Below are positions 11,901-23,900 of a DNA stretch of 64,000 nucleotides, one piece after another. The notes under the pieces are model-generated. The model searched no databases and was not told the DNA's origin. It worked only from the letters and a program-made list of their open reading frames with translations. The translations under genes were made by a program, and so were the position numbers. The stretch's first letter is position 1, and the number at the start of each line of letters is the position of its first letter. Origin of the DNA: Yamagishiella unicocca (lineage: Eukaryota; Chlorophyta; Chlorophyceae; Chlamydomonadales; Volvocaceae); the NCBI GenBank assembly GCA_003116995.1, contig BDSL01000054.1:124001-188000 (forward strand), written 5' to 3'.

Positions 11901-14900
11901 TGCATGCACGATCGAGTCATAGCAGTGTAACCAAGCAATGGAACCCGCCGCCACGCACCACTCATACCATTTATCACAATCATGAATACAGTCACAGTGG
12001 ACCCAGTCATAATAATAAGCCACAGCATGACTCCTGCACTTTACAGGTACTGGTAACGGTTACAAAAGAGATGTGTTATTAATGGGAATATGACTAAAAA
12101 CAGTGCTTACTTCCCTGCATGCTCTTCATATGTATGTAGGCTGTGCCGGGCCGGGCCGGGCACACCATGGTCGAGTGGGTGGACACAGTCGGTAGGCGCC
12201 ACCTGGTCGTCTTTGGTGGCGCCTCCCGCAAGCAAAACATGGAGACAGGTAACTCTGATGAGGAGGTCCTGCTGTCTGACGTGGCGTCCATTAACCTGCA
12301 GAGCTTCGCCTGGTCCCTTCACAACAACACGGGTAGGGTGGGTGCGCGTTTCAGAGTTACTGTATTTATTACCGCAGAGTCGAGTCAGCATGCATGTATA
12401 CACTATACATACTTTATTTGCATGCTGTGACGTTTTGAACGTAGGTTGGCGGTTTATTAACAGCATTGCTTACGGTTAGATAGGTAACTGAATATACATA
12501 TATACCTCTGCGTGCTGTATGTGTTTTCCTTTGCAAACATGCATGTTCATGTGTTCTCACTACGTACGTCCAGACAAGCAAAAGAGATCGCTTACATCCT
12601 GTGAAAAGCCAAAGCAAAAAATAGATAGATGAACCAGGAATTGAGACGATAGATGCATAGATGCATACGTACTTCCATTGATGTTGAAAACTAGGAACTC
12701 TAAAATAATTATTTGCCGTTTCTCTCCTGTAGTTGGAATACACTTCACTTCCGATTCTGCTGATAGCTGTATATAATTTAGGGTGCATAAGTGCGTGTAA
12801 GATGAATAACATCACTGATGTGATATATACAGTAATTGTAGGATACTGTACCCGCGTGTTGATTGCCAAGATTACGTACATTATTGCTTGCCAATGGAAC
12901 AATTAGCTGCAATTGCACACTTCTTGTTCCCTGAACGAATGCTCTTACTTCTCGTTTCCTAAACATAATACATGGCGGTCCACACGCACACAGGAGATGG
13001 TCCTGAGCCCCGTAAGCATGCCTCAGCTGTAGTATGGAGAGACGAAGTGATGCTTATCTATGGCGGTCAGCTGGCAACTGGGTTGTACAACAGCGAGCTA
13101 TGGGCATACAACCTGACATCACGCAGGTGGGCTTGTGTGTAAAAAGACGCTACATGTATGTGCAGAGGGCGTGGTGCGTGCGTGCGCGCATACATAGGTA
13201 TGTATGTGGATTAATGGTGCTAGGAGAGATATCTCTAGATCAAGATAGAATTAAGCATACATACATACGTATCAATGCGCAAGTAAGTGAGTAGTTTAAA
13301 AATGGCGAATTAAATCCACCGTTATGCATCACTGCTATATGTGTTGTTTGGTTTTGAGCTGCAGTGTTTCCAGTACGTCAACATACATGCATACAGCGCC
13401 ATTAAATGGAAACACTTACATTTTAAAATGTGGAAAAAAGCATGGGCGAATAGTGGCTGTTGGTACCTGCTAGTGTATCTATGTAACAATAACCATTTTT
13501 CTGTTTTTCCCGGCCAGCAATTATTAAGAATTTTTTATTGTAGTAACATCGACCACTCCACGCACTGCTATTCCCAAATCTAGAATAGAAAATAAAGAAG
13601 ATAATCGAATCCACCATTTAAGATTCCGCTAAGAAACAGCAAAAAATCCTTCGAAATAAGCAGCTAAGCGTGAACCTTTGGTAAGGGGATGTGCTGAGTT
13701 GTAAAGCATGCATATCGGTTAAAAACTTTGCTAAGAATGGTGAGAATGGTGACACACGCAGGCAGCTTCTGAGTACTAAGTCCTTAAGGAAAGGTATTGC
13801 CCCAAATTTCCAAGCTGTAGGTTTTTCTTAGCTGATAATAAAGGACTAAGCTGCTAACGAATATAGCCATGTAAGTTGTCTTAGGGTCGGGCTGCTTAGC
13901 AGTCCTGCCATGGTGCAATTTATCATGCTGTTAAGTTGTGAAGTCATTGACTTAGCCCATATAGCCATTTTATAGGGCAAAGCATGTAAGATAAAATGCA
14001 TCCCCTGTGTCAGTATTTGTCCTGCATGAACCATACATTCCAAGTGTGCCAGGAAGGTAAGACACCATTTGCACATACACGTTCATTTTGTACAGCAGGT
14101 AGTGAACATGCACATCCTGAACAAAAGCGGCATTTTCCTCTTACCTTACTTTCATATATTATGGGGTGGGGAATAAAAAACACGTAGTCACTACTGGCTA
14201 GTGATCTGTGTATTGTTATATCTACATAATGATAGAGGTGAACTGCTTATCATACAATTTTGGGCACTCTCCCTGTTTAGTAATAACATCAAAAATAGGG
14301 TAAGATCTCCTGCAATTACCTTCTCTAAACAGTGGTGAAAGAAATGATATACAAGAGGACCCAAACATATGGTGTTTCGTCCACAAGGATAGGTCATGAC
14401 TTTTACTTGCTTTCCATTATCTTACTCACATATATTACTAGTCACATTCCCCTTTGTACACATCGGCATTAAATGTTCGTCTAATATACATGGCTTTCTT
14501 CTTAATCTGCTTAATGGTCACTAACTACATACAAAATGAGAAGGGCATGCATTATTATTTATTGTCGTCATATAGTGTTTTGTTAGCGTTGCTTTGATGT
14601 TGCTTGTGACTGTGCATATTAATTGCTCGAGTACAGTTTAGTCCGGGGCAACAAACGACTTCTGTGCCTAATGCTAAGCAGGAAATTCGATGCATGTGTG
14701 TATGTTTCCAGGTGGATTGGAATGGTGCCAGTGTCATCCCCAATAGATGAAATCCCTGCACTTCGTTCTGCTGCACTTGCAATCCAAGATGATTTCCTTT
14801 TGCTGTATGGTGGGTACAGCACAAACGTCCAGTCAGTACCAACTCCCTTGCCACCACCACCTCCTTCATCACCACCACCTCCAGTACCACAACCCCCACA

Positions 14901-17900
14901 ACCACCAAAGGTGCTTGGTAGCCCCAGCCCAACTGGTGCACCAGGAACATCCACTGCACCCAGCAGCAGTGGACCCAGCAATGCACCCAGCAGTGGGCCC
15001 AGCAGTGGACTCAGTGGTGGACCGAGCAGAAGTGCACCCAGTAGTGGGCCCATAAATAGTAGTGGGCCCAGTGGTGAGCTCAGCAGTGGACCCAGTGGTG
15101 GGCCCGGTAGTGCACCCAGCAGCAGTGGTCCCAGCAGTAGTGCACCCAGCAATGGGCCAACAAGTAGTGCACCCAGTGGTGAGCCCAGCATTGGTGGGTC
15201 AAGCAGTAGTGGACCCAGTGGTGGACCGACCAGCAGTGCACCCAGTGGTGAGCCCAGCAGTGGGCCCAGTGGTGGACTGACCAGTACACCCAGTGGTGGT
15301 CCAAGCAGTAGTGCACCCAGTGGTGGTCTAAGCAGCAGTGCACCCAGTGGTGAGCCCAGCAGTGGGCCCAGTGGTGGACCAAGCAATACACCCAGTGGTG
15401 GTCCAAGCAGTAGTGAACCCAGTGGTGGACCAAGCAGCAGTGCACCCAGTGGAGAGCCCAGCAGTGGGCCCAGTGGAGAGCCCAGCAGTGCACCCAGTAG
15501 TGGTGGGAACAGCAGTGGCCCTAGTGGTGAGCCCAGCGGTGGACCCAGTGGTGGACCGAGCAGTACACCCAGTGGTGGTCCAAGCAGTAGTGCACCCAGT
15601 GGTGGTCCAAGCAGCAGTGGTGAGCCAAGAAGTGGGCCCAGTGGTGGACCAAGCAGTACACCCAGTGGTGGACCAAGCAGTAGTGCACCCAGTGGTGGGA
15701 ACAGCAGTGGACCCAGTGGTGAGCCCAGCAGTGGGCCTGGCGGTGGGCCCAGCAGTTCATCATCCAGTGGTGGACCAAGCAGCAGTGCACCCAGTGGTGA
15801 GCCCACCAGTGCACCCAGTGGTGGGCCCACCAGTAAAAGTGGTGAGCCCAGCAGTGCACCCAGTGGTGCACCAACCAGTGCACCCAGTGGTGAACCCAGC
15901 AGTGGAACAAGCGGTGGACCAAGCAGCAGTACACCCAGTGGTGAGCCCAGCAGTGGGCCCGGTGGTGGGCCCAGCAGTTCACCCAGTAGTGTACCAAGCG
16001 GCAGTGCACCCAGTGGTGAGCCCACCAGCAGTGCACCCAGTGGTGAGCCGACCAACAGTGCACCCAGTGATGGGCTCACCAGTAGTGCACCCAATGGTGA
16101 ACCAAGCAGTGCACCTAGTGGTGGACCGAGCAGTGCACCCAGTGCTGGAGGAAGCACTGCACCCAGTGGTGGACCAAGCAATGAACCCAGTGGTGGACCA
16201 AGCAGTGAACCCAGTGGTGGACCAAGCAGTGAACCCAGTGGTGGACCAAGCAGTGCACCCAGTGATGAGCCCAGCAGTGGACTGAGTGGTGGGCCCAGTA
16301 GTGCACCAAGCAGCAGTGGGCCCAGCAGTAGTGCACCCAGTGGTGGGCCAACAAGTAGTGCACCCGGTGGGGAGCCCAGCAGTGCACCCAGTGATGGACT
16401 GAGCAGCAGTGCACCTGATGGTGGGCCCACGAGTAGTGCACCCAGCAATGGGCCAACCAGTAGTGCACCCAGTGGTGAGCCCAGCAGTGCACCCAATGAT
16501 GAACCAAGCAATGCACCCAGTGGTGAGGCCAATAGTGGAACTACTGGTGGGCCCAGCACTGCACCAAGTAGCAATGGGCCCAGCAATAGTGGACCTAGTG
16601 GTGGACCAAGCAGCAGTGGACCCAGTGATGGGCCCAGCAGTGCACCAAGTGGTGGGCCCAGCAGTGCACCCAGTGGTGGACCAAGCATGAATGCACCTAA
16701 CAGTTCACCCAGCTATGGTAATCAGACATCCTATGGTAGTGCTCCAAACAGTGTTCCTGGTACCAATCCCAGCAGTAGTGGAGCACCTGGCAGCTCACCT
16801 GCTCTTGCTGATGTACCTGGTGTTGCACCCAGCCCAGAACCCAATAATGGACCAAGCAATGGGCCCAGCAACACACCGAGTGCTGCCCCAACCAATACAC
16901 CCAGCTATGGTGGACCCAGCACCATGCCTGCTGGTGCCACACCTGGCACTGCACCCAGCGGTGAGCCCAGCAGTGGGCCCACTTCTGGACCCAGTAATGC
17001 ACCTAGCAATGGTGGACCAAGTGGCCAGCCCATTAATGCTCCTAGCAGTGATCCTGGCAGTACACCTGGCAGTACACCCAGTAGTACATCCCCCAACAAC
17101 ACCCCTAACAATGGACCCAGCAATGAAGCAACAAATTGGCCTAGCAACACACCCAGCAACAGCAGTGCACCTAATAGTGCACCTCCAAGCAATGAAAATG
17201 CTGGAGCATCAAAGGGTCCACCCAGCTATGGTGAACCCAGTCCCATGCCCAGTGGTGCACCATACACATCACCCAGCAATTTGCCTACTAATGGTGGAAT
17301 GGTTGGCCAGCCCAGTTTGCCCAGCCCTTCAAGTGGTGCACCCAGCAACATGCCCAGTGGTATGCCCAGCTCAGCAGTTCCCACCAGTTCACCTAGCCTT
17401 TCACCTAACTCGTCACCAAGTGAGGTTCCCGGTGATGCACCCAGCCCTTCATTGGGGCCTTTACCCAGCCAGAACAATATGCCCAGTGGTTTCACCAGCC
17501 CATCACCCAGCAGTATACCAGGAATTTATACTGGCAGTTCACCTGAACTGTTGTCATCAAGCCCATTACCAAGCAGTCTGCCTGGTCCTTCACCAAGTTC
17601 TTCACCGACCAGTGCACCTAACCCCTCCATGATCAGTGCACCTGGCAGTTCACCCAGCCCTTCACCTGCCAGCACACCTGCCCCTTCACCAAGCAATATG
17701 CCTGAAAGTTCAATAAGTCAGTCACCCACAAAGGCATCTGGCCCTTCACCCACAACTGTACCTGGCCCTGCACCCAGTATCGATACACATGGGAGTTCAC
17801 CCAGCCCTTCAGCAGGCAGTGAACCTGTGCCTATTTCAGCCAGCCCATCACCAAGTAATGCACCTGACAGTTCATCCAGCCCACCAATAAGTGGTTCACC

Positions 17901-20900
17901 ACCTGGAAGTTCATACAGCCCTTCACCAACCAGTACACCTGGCAATTCACCAAGCCCATCACCAAGCAGTTCACCTGACATTAGTTCACCCAGCCCTTCA
18001 CCAGGTAGTGCACCTGGCAGTAGTTTGCCAAGCCCTTCACTGAGCAACTCATCTGGCAACACCACTTCACCCACTATGGCCAGCCCATCACCACCAAACA
18101 GTGCATCTGGCAGTCCATCCAGCCCATCACCAACAGGTACACCTGCTGACAGTTCACCCAGCCCATCACCAACAGGTACACCTGACAGTTCACCCAGCCC
18201 ATCACCAAGCAGTGCACCTGGCACTGTTAATTCCCCTAGCAGCCCATCACCAGGCAGTCCACTGGACAGTTCACCCATCCCATCCTCAACCAGTTCACCT
18301 GTAAGCTCACCAAGCCGATCACCATACAGTTTGCCTGTCAATTCACCCAGCCCTTCATCAAGCAGTACACCTGCTGACATTTCTCCGAGCCCATCACCAA
18401 GCAATGCACCTGACAGTTCACAAACCCCTTCACCAACCAATGCACCTGATGTCAGTTCACCTGGCCCTCCATCAAGTGGTTCACCTAACAGTTCACTCAG
18501 CCCATTATCAAGCAGTGCACCTGTTAGTTCACCAAGCCCTTCACCGAGCAGTGTACCTGACAGTTCACCCATCCCGTTAGCCAGCAGTTCACCTGACATT
18601 TCACCCAGTCCATCACCAAGCAGTTTGCCTAACAGTTCACCCATCTCATCACCAAGCAGTTTGCCTGACAGCAGTTCACCCAGGCCTTCACCAAGTAGTT
18701 CACCTGACAGTTCACCCAGCCCTTCATCAAGCAGTTTGCCTGACAGTTCACCCAGCAGCCCATCCCCAAGCAGTGCACCTGTCAATTCATCCAGCAGCCC
18801 GTCACCAAGTAGTTTGCCTGACAGTTCACCCAGCTCATCATCAAGCAGTTCACCCAGCCCTCCATCAAGCTCTTTATCTGAAATGTCATCACCCAGCCCT
18901 TTGTCAAGCAGTTCACCTAGCAGTCCACACAGCCCATCACCAAGCAGTGCACCTGACAGTTTACCAGGCAGCCCTTCATCAAGCAGTTTGCCGGAGAGTT
19001 CACCCAGCCCATCACCACTTAGTTCGCCTGACAGTTCACCCAGCCCTTCACCAAGCAGTTTACCTGACAGTTCACCCAGCCCTTCATTGAGCAGCTCACC
19101 TGTTGACAGTTCATCACCCAGCCCTTCATCAAGCAGCAGTTCACCTAACAGTTCACCCAGCCCATCACCAAGCAGTGTGCCTGACAGTCTACCAAGCAGC
19201 CCTTCACCAAACAGTTTGCCTGACAGTACACCCAGCCAATCACAAATTAGCTCGCCTGACAGTTCACCCAGCCCTTCACCAAGCAGTTCACCTGACAGTT
19301 CACTAATAAGCCCATCACCAAGCAATGCACCTGACAGTTCACCCAGCCCTTCATCGAGCAATTCACCTGCTGACAGTTCATTACCCAGCCCTTCATCAAG
19401 CAGCAGTTCACCTAACAGTTCACCCAGCCCATCACCAAGCAGTGCACCTGACAGTTTATCCAGCAGCCCTTCACCAAGCAGTTTGCCTGACAGTACACCC
19501 AGCAACCCATCACCAATTACTTCACCTGACAGTCCACACAGCCCTTCATCAAGCAGTTCACCTAATAACAGTTCACCTAGCCCATCACAAAGTAGTTCAA
19601 CCGACAGTCCACCCAGCCCTTCATCAAGCAGTTCAACTGATGACAGTTCATCCAGCCCTTCAACAAGCCCTTCTTCACCAAGCCCTTCAACAAGCAGTTT
19701 ACCTAACAGTTCATACAGCCCATCACCAAGCAGTGCACCTGACAGTTTACCCAGCAGCCCTTCACCAAGCAGTTTGTCTGACAGTTCACCCAGCCCATCA
19801 CCAATTAGTTTGCCTGACAGCTCACCCAGCCCATCACCAAGTAGTTCATATGACAGTTCACCCAGCCCTCCAAGCAGTTCATCTGAAATGTCATCACCCA
19901 GCCCTTCATCAAGCAGTTCACCTGACAGTTCATCCAGCCCTTCTTCACCAAGCCCTTCACCAAGCAGTTCCCCGAACAGTTCACCCAGCCCATCACCAAG
20001 TAGTTCAACTGACAGTTTACCCAGCCCTTCATCAAGCAGTCCACCTGACAGTTCACCTGCTGGTTCACCTGTCAGTTCATCCAGCCCTTCTTCACCAAGC
20101 CCTTCATCAAGCAGTTCACCTAACAGTTCACCCATCCCATCACCAAGCAGTGCACCTGACAGTTTACCCAGCAGCCCTTTACCAAGCAGTTCGCCTGACA
20201 GCTCACCCAGCCCTTCATTGAGCAGTTCACCTATCAGTTCACCCAGCCCATCACCAATAAGTTCAACTGACAGCTCACCCAGCCCTTCATCAAGCAGTTC
20301 ACCTGGCAGTTCACCCAGCCCACCACCAATCAGTTCACCTGACAGTTCACCCATCCCATCACCAACCAGCAGTTTCCCACATGACAGCCCGCCAAGCCCA
20401 GATCCTCCACCTGCTGATGGGCCCCCCCCTCCACAACAATTAGGCAATAGTAGCCCACCAAGCTTCACATCCCCAACTAACAACCTGATGAACCCACCCC
20501 CTCCATCGGTGGACAGTAGCTCACCCAGCCCATCACCTTCTCTACAGATGAACATTCCAACCGGCGGTTTTCCTTCCATCCCAATTATCAGACCACCCAG
20601 CCTTTCCCCTCCAGCAGCTGACATCCCACCACCTCCCCTTCCACCTCCCATGCAAATTTACAATACATCACCCAGCCCAGCATCTCCAGCTTCTGACAGC
20701 CCACCCCCACACCTTCCACCCCCTTTCCTACCCTCTTCTGTCCATGTTGACAGCCCACCAAGCCCAGCTCCTCCTTCAGAAAGCTCAGCTAACCCAATAA
20801 ACAGCCCACCTAATCCATCACCTCCTCCTGAGAACAGCATACCCAATCCATCACCTCCTCCTGTAAACAGCCCATCCAATCCATCACCTCCTCCTGATAA

Positions 20901-23900
20901 CAGCCCACCCAATCCATCACCTCCTCCTGTGGACAGCCCACCCAATCCATCACCTCCTCCTGTGGACAGCCCATCCAATCCATCACCTCCACCTATGAAC
21001 AGCCCACCCAATCCATCACCACCTCCTGTGAATGGCCCATCCAATACATCACCTCCTCCTATGAACAGCCCAGCCAATCCATCACCTCCTGTGGACAGCC
21101 CACGCAATCCATCACCTCCTGAGAGTAGCCCACCCGATCCATCACCTCCTGTGGACACCCCACCCAATCCATCACCACCTCCTGTGGATAGCCCATCCAA
21201 TCCATCACCTCCTCCTGATAACAGGCCACCCAATCCATCGCCTCCTGAGAGTAGCCCACCCAATCCATCACCTCCTGAGAACAGCCCACCCAATCCATCA
21301 CCTCCTCCTGTGAAGAACCCATCCAATCCATCACCTCCTCGTGATATCAGCCCACTCAATCCATCACCTCCTGAGAGTAGCCCACCCAATCCATCACCTC
21401 CTGTGGACAGCCCACCCAATCCATCACCACCTCCTGTGAATAGCCCATCCAATCCATCACCTCCTCCTGATAACAGGCCACCCAATCCATCACCTCCTCC
21501 TGTGGACAGCCCACCCAATCCATCACCACCTCCTGTGGATAGCCCATCCAATCCATCACCTCCTCCTGATAACAGGCCACCCAATCCATCGCCTCCTGAG
21601 AGTAGCCCACCCAATCCATCACCTCCTGAGAACAGCCCACCCAATCCATCACCTCCTCCTGTGAACAACCCATCCAATCCATCACCTCCTCGTGATAACA
21701 GCCCACCCAATCCATCACCTCCTGAGAGTAGCCCACCCAATCCATCACCTCCTGTGGACAGCCCACCCAATCCATCACCACCTCCTGTGAATAGCCCATC
21801 CAATCCATCACCTCCTCCTGATAACAGGCCACCCAATCCATCACCTCCTCCTGTGGACAGCCCACCCAATCCATCACCTCCTGAGAGTAGCCCACCCAAT
21901 CCATCACCACCTCCTGTGGGCAGCCCACCCAATCCATCACCTCCTCCTGATAACAGCCCACCCAATTCATCACCTCCTCCTGTGGACAGCCCACCCAATC
22001 CATCACCTCCTCCTGTGGACAGCCCAACCAATCCATCACCTCCTGAGAGTAGCCCACCCAATCCATCGCCTCCTCCTGTGGACAGCCCACCCAATCCATC
22101 ACCACCTCCTGTGGACAGCCCACCCAATCCATCACCTCCTCCTGTGGACAGCCCACCCAATCCATCACCACCTCCTGTAAACAGCCCACCCAATCCATCA
22201 CCTCCTGTAAACAGCCCACCCAATCCATCGCCTCCTCCTGTGAACAGCCCACCCAACCCAGCAATGCCCTCCCCAGTCATTAATAGCCCACCTCCCAGTG
22301 GATTACTCTTGGTCAGCCCAACCCCTTCACCCAAGCTTCCTGCAATTGGGCACCGTAGGGCACGTCTGCAAGCAAATGACACCCAGCAGCAGCCATCGTA
22401 CCCTTCACCACCTACACCTGCATACCCACCACCCCAGTTTGTGTCATGTAAGAAAGGATGGGTAATAAGGTGGAGTCCTTTGCCTAACAATGTTCTTTAA
22501 CATTGGAGTCCTTTGCCTAACAATGTCCTTTGCCTAACAATGTCAATCTAGTGACCTTTCATGTTGCCAATGAATATAATTGATAGCCAAGGGAATATGT
22601 CACACTATTTGTAATCCATCTTGCATTCCATGTGCTTTATTTTTAGCTGCACCATTCGTGACCTGCTGTTTGTGCATGTCACTGACGCTTCCCTCCACAC
22701 CTGTTTTATAAACAATGTGTTCATCGCAGTGCAATTCTTCAACCTGTCCAATGACCTATGGGCAGTGGACCTACGTAGTTTTTTGGTCAACAAGTCAATG
22801 GCAACCTGGGTCAAGGCTCAACTGGTTGCAGCACCCAACCAAACACTAACAGGGATTCACATGGCTGGATTTGACACAACAGCCACAGTGGGGGAAGAGC
22901 CAGGGACACTGACGGTGTATTCCTCTGGTGGTGCAAAAAGGTGGGTGGCTGGTTGCCTGCTGCTGGTTGCTTTGGCCAGGGTTGTTGGGGGGGCAGCCTT
23001 AAATAAACGTGTGGGCTACATGCATGTAGACTTCACCCTTATTAATAATAATAGGTTACACTGGCGCTAGGTCTTGCATGTGTTAAGGGGGCGGGGCGGG
23101 GAGGGTGTCAGTACACCCTATACGCTCACACCACCGGTTCACCCTTATTACAAAACACCGTGGTGTTTTGTAATAAGGGAAGAAACATATCAATTGGTAA
23201 ACTATTACTGAAGTTCCATTGCTTAGGCACACATGCACAGAGTCTGTAACAAGTAAATACTACTTCAAGAGTCCCAAGCAAGCAAGGAGCACATACACCA
23301 TACCTTGCTCATGATTAGGTTAGCTTTACAATGGTTTGCCCATGGATGACTTAGCAGGATTTGGTGATTGCACCCTGATAGCCAACATCTATCACTTATT
23401 ATTGACGACATCGGCTATCCACGCATCCTGACCTGCTGGATAAAAAACTATCATACCAACATGCCTGCAGGTCATTAGGCACCTGGGCAGCATGTGTGCT
23501 AACTCTCTCTATGTATGTATGAACATATGTTCTGCACACCGATCCCATCCCTGCAGGAGTGGCTACGAGCTGCAGACATCCTGGCGCCAGTGGTATGCCC
23601 GGTACTCAATTTACAACCTCACAGATGCACTGGCCTACCTAGCCACCAACATTACTACTGCTGCTGCCACTGCTGAACCTGCCACCTTCAACCCAATCCT
23701 CAGTCTTGTCCTGCATCGCACAGCCCTATACCTCCATGATGATCTGGCATTAAATTCTTCAACAGATGTGGCCGAGTGGATCAATGCTGATGGATCACCT
23801 GCCAACTTTGTACCTGCTGGTGGCACAGCCTACCAACTACCAGAGGGCACAGATCCGGCCTTTGTTCGGTCACAGGCATGGGGGAAATGGTCAGACAGTG

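Larger units (their letters stand above)
8934..14838 (+). other. Exons 1-5 and start of exon 6: signal peptide and first kelch repeats
   Basis: Exons: 8934-8966, 9176-9298, 11640-11759, 12140-12332, 12994-13126, then the first part of 14712-22469. The kelch signature of a diglycine after a hydrophobic strand appears four times: YIYGG (exon 3), LVVFGG (exon 4), MLIYGG (exon 5) and LLLYGG (start of exon 6). Each is preceded by an R..H or R..A motif, such as TRYEHR, GRAGHT, PRKHAS and LRSAAL. Introns are long (2.3 kb after exon 2, 1.6 kb after exon 5) and hold several repeats. Confidence 0.82.

Noticed and set aside
14619..16688. 689-codon minus-strand open frame rich in Leu/Gly/Pro
   Set aside because: It is the exact antisense of the SGPSGG repeat block; the repeat codons contain no antisense stops. 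It has no splice partners or domain content, while the plus strand continues known kelch exons.
17718..20651. 977-codon minus-strand open frame
   Set aside because: Antisense shadow of the SPSPSS repeat block, for the same reason.
20658..22490. 610-codon minus-strand GGDGLGGL repeat frame
   Set aside because: Antisense shadow of the PPNPSPPP repeat block.
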